NCBI GenBank assembly: GCA_943788145.1 | Contig: CALSPD010000029.1 | Coordinates: 27,716-91,715, forward strand | DNA: 64,000 nucleotides | Source of the DNA: an uncultured Flavobacteriales bacterium | Lineage (GTDB): Bacteria; Bacteroidota; Bacteroidia; Flavobacteriales_G; Salibacteraceae | Direction of reading: 5' to 3' | The notes under the pieces: generated by a model | What the model saw: the letters and a program-made list of their open reading frames with translations, nothing else | Database searches by the model: none | What the model was told of the DNA's origin: nothing | Translations under genes and position numbers: made by a program | Shown: piece by piece, positions 60,394 to 64,000 of the stretch | Layout of the letters: each line of letters opens with the position of its first letter | Position numbering within the stretch: the first letter of the stretch is position 1

Positions 60394-61026
60394 ATGAACA
60401 ACGAGTCAAAAACATTTAATGTATTGATAGCCGATGATCATCCCTTGTTCATCAATGGATTGAAGCCCATTATTGAATCATTGACTTGGGTTGGTGAAAT
60501 CTATTTGGCTTACGATGGGGAAGAAGTGCTTCAGATGGTTAATAAATACTCCATTCAACTCATTCTGCTTGATGTGAATATGCCGTATATGGATGGGTTT
60601 GAATGCCTAAAAAGGCTGCGTTCAAGTCAATTCGGTGTAAAAGTCATTGTTATAAGCGCCCATGGCGACCCACAGCTTGTTCGCAAAATGATTCGCCTTG
60701 GAGCAAACGGCTACATGACTAAAACCACTCCTGAGAATGAGCTTAAAGACGGAATCCATGATGTGATGTTTAAAAACATGGTCGTGAAATCAAAAGACAT
60801 AGGAACTGAACTGCCTACCGCTCAATATGAACCGATTGGTTTGAGTGAGCGAGAAATGGAAGTATTGATTTCCATATGTAATCAAAAGTCGGCTGCTCAA
60901 ATTGGTGAAGAATTAGGAATCAGTAAAAACACGATCGATATTCATCGGGGTCGATTGATGAAAAGGGCGGGAGTGAATTCCATTGCGGGTCTAGTGAAAT
61001 GGGCCTATGAAAAGGGTGTTCTGTAA
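60394..61026 (+). CDS. NarL/LuxR-type response regulator
   Basis: About 210 residues from ATG 60394, preceded by TAGGAGA as a Shine-Dalgarno-like sequence (an in-frame TTG at 60376 is less likely). The receiver domain (about 8-125) has the acidic pair in LIADDHPLF, the phosphoacceptor Asp in LLDVNMPYMDGF, and VISAHGD and YMTKTTP for the switch Thr/Ser and Lys. The helix-turn-helix domain (about 148-210) has LSEREMEVLISICNQKSAAQIGEELGISKNTIDIHRGRLMKRAG. No sensor kinase gene is adjacent. Confidence 0.92.
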   Translation: MNNESKTFNVLIADDHPLFINGLKPIIESLTWVGEIYLAYDGEEVLQMVNKYSIQLILLDVNMPYMDGFECLKRLRSSQFGVKVIVISAHGDPQLVRKMIRLGANGYMTKTTPENELKDGIHDVMFKNMVVKSKDIGTELPTAQYEPIGLSEREMEVLISICNQKSAAQIGEELGISKNTIDIHRGRLMKRAGVNSIAGLVKWAYEKGVL

Positions 61027-61095
61027 TCATTAATCCTTTAATTGCCGGATTTAAGCGTTGAAAAGCTCCGTTTCAGCCGATAACTTACATTCTTT

Positions 61096-61109
61096 AGTAT
61101 CATGATACT
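61096..61109. promoter_or_regulatory. Perfect 14-bp palindrome AGTATCATGATACT
   Basis: Lies 70 nt beyond the response-regulator stop and ahead of the secreted-protein gene at 61191. It could be a binding site for the LuxR-type regulator encoded just upstream; chance occurrence is possible. Confidence 0.35.
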
Positions 61110-61143
61110 AATGATTTCGAATGTTTTGATCTTCAAATTTGAA

Positions 61144-61165
61144 ATGTGTCCAATAAGAGACACAT
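61144..61165. promoter_or_regulatory. Inverted repeat ATGTGTC-N8-GACACAT
   Basis: Exact 7-bp arms with an 8-nt spacer, ending 25 nt before the ATG of the secreted gene at 61191. It is a candidate operator or leader hairpin. Confidence 0.4.
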
Positions 61166-61190
61166 AAACGATTAGTAAAACCTAAAGTAT

Positions 61191-61712
61191 TTGAAGATGA
61201 AACGAATATTAGCTCTCGCCATATCCTTACTATGTTTTGTTATCGGATTAAAGGCACAAAACCAAGTTTTTGCAAAATTCAAAATCGTTGATGAAAAGGG
61301 AGAACTTCTTAAAGACTGCGAAGTAACCCTTTATCAGCGCAATGACATTGCATTTCATAAGGAAGAAGCAAAAGCCAAGGTTAAGCTCTATATGGATCTA
61401 GAAAATTATTACACCATCGAAGTGAAAAAGAAAGGTTACGCAACCAAAAGAATAGCATTCGATACAAGATTGAACAATGAGCCGCTTGATCGAAATGTTT
61501 TCGATTTTTATGTTGAAATGCCGGGTATACATCAATATGAGGGATTGGCAAACTCAGAGGATGTATTGGACTATCCAATTACTGTGATTCAGTACAATGA
61601 AAATAAGGAGCTATTTGATTACAATACCGATTATACAAACCATTCTGTTGCAGCCGTTAGAGAATTAAAGAGGCAAGTATTTATTGCCCATTCGGCTGCC
61701 GAGCTTGAATGA
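61191..61712 (+). CDS. Secreted carboxypeptidase-regulatory-like domain protein, paralogue A
   Basis: A 173-residue protein with signal peptide MKMKRILALAISLLCFVIGLKA. The domain at about 28-115 has FKIVDEKGELLKDCEVTLYQ, KAKVKLYMDLENYYTIEVKKKGYATKRIAFDT and FDFYVEMPG, a transthyretin-like/CarboxypepD regulatory fold as in Bacteroidota TonB-receptor heads. A C-terminal extension (about 115-173) is helical and charged. It is probably periplasmic. A shorter paralogue lies at 61866. Confidence 0.7.
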   Translation: MKMKRILALAISLLCFVIGLKAQNQVFAKFKIVDEKGELLKDCEVTLYQRNDIAFHKEEAKAKVKLYMDLENYYTIEVKKKGYATKRIAFDTRLNNEPLDRNVFDFYVEMPGIHQYEGLANSEDVLDYPITVIQYNENKELFDYNTDYTNHSVAAVRELKRQVFIAHSAAELE

Positions 61713-61738
61713 CGATTTTAATACCCCCGTTCACGATT

Positions 61739-61781
61739 AGGGCCTAAGCATTCCTTTCTTTTGAAAGGCTTGGGCCCTTTT
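61739..61781 (+). terminator. Rho-independent terminator
   Basis: A GGGCCTAAGC...GCTTGGGCCC stem (one G-T pair) with an inner CTTTC...GAAAG hairpin, followed by TTTT. It closes the 61191 transcript. Confidence 0.75.
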
Positions 61782-61865
61782 CACACCAGATGCGTTTAGG
61801 CCATCCTTTCAACTGACTACGATTGTCTGTTTTTGTTTCGTATTTACCCTATAAATAGATTTACC

Positions 61866-62276
61866 ATGAACCACAATTCAATTTCAACGGTTAAGTTAAC
61901 ATTCCCTTCAGTAGTGCTTTTTACGCTCCTCTTCGGGTTTAAAACAACGAGCGCCCAACAACAAATAAGTGCTCAATTAAACATTATTGACGACTCGGGT
62001 GAACTAATTAGAGGATGCGCAATTAAAATGTTTGAAGAGGATGAATTAATTGATCAAATGAATTACTCAAAGGCTAAGGTTAAATTAGATTTAAAACTAG
62101 AACGACTCTATGTAATTGAGGTGAAAAAGGACGGTTATGTCACAGAGCGTGTCGCCTTTGACACTCATTTAGAGGGAAGCGAACTCTTCAAGGATCGGGT
62201 GGATTTCTTCATAAGAATGAATCCTTCCTCTGAAACAATTGGCCTTGATTCAAGAGCCATTGCTCGAAAGCCTTAA
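61866..62276 (+). CDS. Secreted carboxypeptidase-regulatory-like domain protein, paralogue B
   Basis: About 136 residues from ATG 61866 (an earlier in-frame start at 61833 adds a non-signal stretch). The signal peptide is about 1-31 (LLFGFKTTSAQ). The domain shares with paralogue A the blocks IIDDSGELIRGCAIKMFEED, SKAKVKLDLKLERLYVIEVKKDGYVTERVAFDT and VDFFIRM. It lacks the C-terminal extension of A. The gene is separated from A by a terminator, so the two are independently transcribed. Confidence 0.7.
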   Translation: MNHNSISTVKLTFPSVVLFTLLFGFKTTSAQQQISAQLNIIDDSGELIRGCAIKMFEEDELIDQMNYSKAKVKLDLKLERLYVIEVKKDGYVTERVAFDTHLEGSELFKDRVDFFIRMNPSSETIGLDSRAIARKP

Positions 62277-62283
62277 TTGATCA

Positions 62284-63231
62284 TTAAAATTGTTCTAGCA
62301 CTTTAATTCTATCATTAATAGGAGGGTGCGTGGCAAAAATGGAAGATAGAAAGCTACTCCCTTTTTCTTTATATCTTTTCAATGGATGTTGAATAAACAA
62401 TTGTGCAACATCCTCTCGGGTAACTGCTTCAATCCATGGATCACCTGATATTTTCCTTAGAGCTCGAGCAAGTGCTTCTGGCCGTTTAGTCAATTCAGCC
62501 GCACCGGCATCAGCCATATATTCCCTTTTTCTGGAAATGGCAAGTTGAAACAAGGTGGAGATTCCCATACCAATCAAGGCTAAGACAAAAATGATAATCA
62601 CTATAGCAGTTTTATTGTTCTTGTCTTTTCCTCCAAATCGGCCGAATTGTATACTTCGAAGTGCGACCTGTGATAAAAATGCGAAAATGCCGACAAAAAT
62701 GATAGAAACTATCAAAAGCCGAACATCGCGGTTTCTAATGTGCGTTAATTCATGAGCGATTACACCTTCCAATTCCAGATCATCTAGCTTGGTTATTATT
62801 CCTGAACTTAACGTGATGGCAAAACTCTTTTCGCTGATTCCGCTGGCATAGGCATTAAGCGAATCATCATCAATAACAAACAGCTTCGGCATCTTCATTC
62901 CAACCGAAATACATAGATTTTCAAGTAAGTTGTAAATGCGTTTATTCTCAGTTCGCTCTAGAGGCTTGGCCCCCGTGGCTCGATTGATCATAGATGAATG
63001 ATTGAGCCATGCAATCGTGAACCATATCAAGACGCCAATCAGAATTAAGGGCGCTAAAGAAATGACTTGATCATTGATTACGTGAACTGGCTGCGGTTCT
63101 TCGCTTATTTGATTCAGAATGAAGAAAAAAAGATAGACTAGGCCAAACAAGAGAACTGGGAAACCAGTCAATAACAAAGCAGATCGGAAGTTATTCCGCC
63201 TTATTTGCGTTTGAATTCCAACATATTTCAT
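62284..63231 (-). CDS. M48-family membrane zinc metallopeptidase (HtpX-like)
   Basis: A 315-residue protein with two N-terminal TM helices (about 17-40 and 50-72), then the zinc site VIAHELTHIRNRDV (HExxH) and, downstream, two further TM helices (about 165-190 and 205-228). The third ligand lies in KREYMADAGAAELTKRPEALARAL and the C-terminus has SSIFATHPPINDRIKVLEQ, both standard for HtpX. It should degrade misfolded membrane proteins. It overlaps the LemA gene stop by 4 nt, the usual lemA-htpX pairing. Confidence 0.92.
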   Translation of the reverse strand: MKYVGIQTQIRRNNFRSALLLTGFPVLLFGLVYLFFFILNQISEEPQPVHVINDQVISLAPLILIGVLIWFTIAWLNHSSMINRATGAKPLERTENKRIYNLLENLCISVGMKMPKLFVIDDDSLNAYASGISEKSFAITLSSGIITKLDDLELEGVIAHELTHIRNRDVRLLIVSIIFVGIFAFLSQVALRSIQFGRFGGKDKNNKTAIVIIIFVLALIGMGISTLFQLAISRKREYMADAGAAELTKRPEALARALRKISGDPWIEAVTREDVAQLFIQHPLKRYKEKGSSFLSSIFATHPPINDRIKVLEQF

Positions 63232-63788
63232 TTACCAAAGTTGATGTCTGGTGCTTTTTCGTGGTCAGCACGCTCAGATGCGCTGATTTCGAAGAGAATT
63301 TCTTCTTTAAACCCAAACATATTAGATACGATATTGGCAGGGAAACTCTGGACTTGGTTATTATATTCTGTAGTTGCAGAGTTAAAATACCTTCGAGCCG
63401 CTGCCAACTTATTCTCTATATCGGAAATCTCCTCCTGAAATTGCAAGAAATTGGTATTCGCTTTCAAATCGGGATAAGCTTCTACAGCAATTTTTAATCC
63501 ACCTAAAGCTGAGCTAAGCATTCCTTCAGCTGCGATTTTGTCATCAATGGAATTAGCATTCATGGCTTGTGAACGCGCTGCGGTAATCTTAGTTAAGACC
63601 GAACTTTCGTGGTCCATATAACCCTTCACCGTATTCATCAGTTGAGGAATCAAATCGTGACGCTGTTTTAATTGAACGTCTATATCCGCGAATGCATTTT
63701 TTCTGTTATTCCTGAATCGAACCAAGCGATTGTAGATAGAAATCAAATAGAGAACAAAGAGACCGGCAGCGATAAGAGCGTATATCAT
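63228..63788 (-). CDS. lemA: LemA-family protein
   Basis: A 186-residue protein. A single N-terminal TM helix (about 2-20, extracellular N-terminus expected) is followed by RLVRFRNNRKNAFADIDVQLKQRHDLIPQL, the LemA signature, and a four-helix bundle with GYMDHESSVLTKITAARS and ARRYFNSATTEYNNQVQSFPANIVSNMFGFK. Function is unsettled; it is almost always linked to an M48 peptidase, as here (4-nt overlap). Confidence 0.94.
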   Translation of the reverse strand: MIYALIAAGLFVLYLISIYNRLVRFRNNRKNAFADIDVQLKQRHDLIPQLMNTVKGYMDHESSVLTKITAARSQAMNANSIDDKIAAEGMLSSALGGLKIAVEAYPDLKANTNFLQFQEEISDIENKLAAARRYFNSATTEYNNQVQSFPANIVSNMFGFKEEILFEISASERADHEKAPDINFGK

Positions 63789-63805
63789 GATGAATTTATT
63801 TTTAT

Positions 63806-63813
63806 CAAATTTA
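63806..63813 (-). promoter_or_regulatory. Candidate -7 box of the lemA-htpX operon
   Basis: Minus strand TAAATTTG, an exact TAnnTTTG match, 17 nt before the ATG at 63788. No -33 TTG at standard spacing. Confidence 0.4.
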
Positions 63814-63940
63814 AGTTACACTGAATTGGTTTTGAATTAGAATATGATAATAGGGAACAGACCTTGTATTAATGGTTGAATAAGGCAGTGATCATTTTGA
63901 AGCTTAATTTATTAATCAATGGTTGATTTAACTTAGTGCC

Positions 63941-64000
63941 ATGAAAAAGTTGTTTTTCTTCTGTCTTTGTCTTGAATCGCTTCAATCTCTAGGCCAATTA
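63941..64000 (+). CDS. Start of a probable secreted protein, cut by the window end
   Basis: Twenty codons from ATG 63941 encode MKKLFFFCLCLESLQSLGQL, which looks like a signal peptide. The rest lies beyond the window, so nothing can be said of function. Confidence 0.45.
   Translation, partial: MKKLFFFCLCLESLQSLGQL

Overview
The window is a gene-dense chromosomal segment of a Bacteroidota bacterium, most likely Flavobacteriales (Cryomorphaceae/Schleiferiaceae-like). The case rests on several signs: secreted proteins with type IX secretion (T9SS) sorting domains, including two with the 'gliding motility-associated' type B C-terminus; SprB-type repeats; BatA-type, TypA, LptF, START-like, DUF4389, Lacal_2735 and two-ExbD genes of Bacteroidota flavour; and promoter-like TAnnTTTG -7 boxes close to several starts. 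There is no prophage, insertion sequence or CRISPR array. Species-level placement is not possible from this sequence alone.

Layout. 1-5.3 kb: tail of a phosphohexomutase, a cysteine desulfurase, a PhnP-like metallo-hydrolase, a catalytically dead-looking dihydroorotase and a BatA-like VWA membrane protein (frameshifted). 5.3-12.2 kb: a double SiaB-type kinase, a YkgJ-type cysteine-cluster protein, small membrane and zinc-ribbon proteins, a PIN-PhoH protein (frameshifted), a glycosyltransferase, an LptF/G permease and a START-like protein. 12.2-12.8 kb: tRNA-Met followed by a tandemly duplicated terminator/tRNA-3'-end unit with palindromic repeats. 12.8-14.2 kb: a multiply frameshifted dihydrolipoyl dehydrogenase. 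14.4-18.1 kb: DUF4389 and DUF4870 membrane proteins, a TrmH-family methyltransferase and an MsbA-like exporter.

18.2-23.9 kb is a molybdenum block: a FdhF/YdeP oxidoreductase, a small conserved unknown and FdhD in one operon, then an NTPase-MobA fusion behind an uncharacterised membrane protein. 24-31.8 kb holds housekeeping genes (a GreA-like factor, FKBP isomerase, TypA, nucleoid-associated protein, cupin, papain-fold peptidase) and, near 27.36 kb, a point where two head-to-head genes both look 5'-truncated. 31.8-35.6 kb: a T9SS protein and the ergothioneine pair egtB-egtD. 35.6-39.2 kb: the lower meta-cleavage pathway (hydratase, acylating acetaldehyde dehydrogenase, aldolase, oxalocrotonate decarboxylase), without ring-cleavage genes here. 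It would convert 2-oxo-3-hexenedioate through 2-oxopent-4-enoate to pyruvate and acetyl-CoA, as in 2-aminomuconate/kynurenine or catechol breakdown. 40.3-41.5 kb: a MarR regulator with a perfect 22-bp palindrome over its own promoter, coupled to a membrane protein.

41.5-52.1 kb is a mixed region: M3 peptidase, DsbA-like protein, lipocalin-like lipoproteins, VOC, LysE, a POT transporter, Lacal_2735, an atypical SDR, GNAT, an esterase, two ExbD proteins and a LysM protein. 52.3-62.3 kb is a surface cluster: two ~1000-residue adhesin-like proteins sharing their C-terminal halves but carrying different heads, an OmpA-domain protein, an orphan NarL-type response regulator and two small secreted paralogues. 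The window closes with HtpX-like and LemA genes and the first codons of another secreted protein.

Sequence quality deserves caution. Single-base homopolymer frameshifts in batA and phoH and a cluster of indels in the lipoamide dehydrogenase gene all lie in the first 14.3 kb, which suggests residual sequencing errors or, for the last gene, recent decay.
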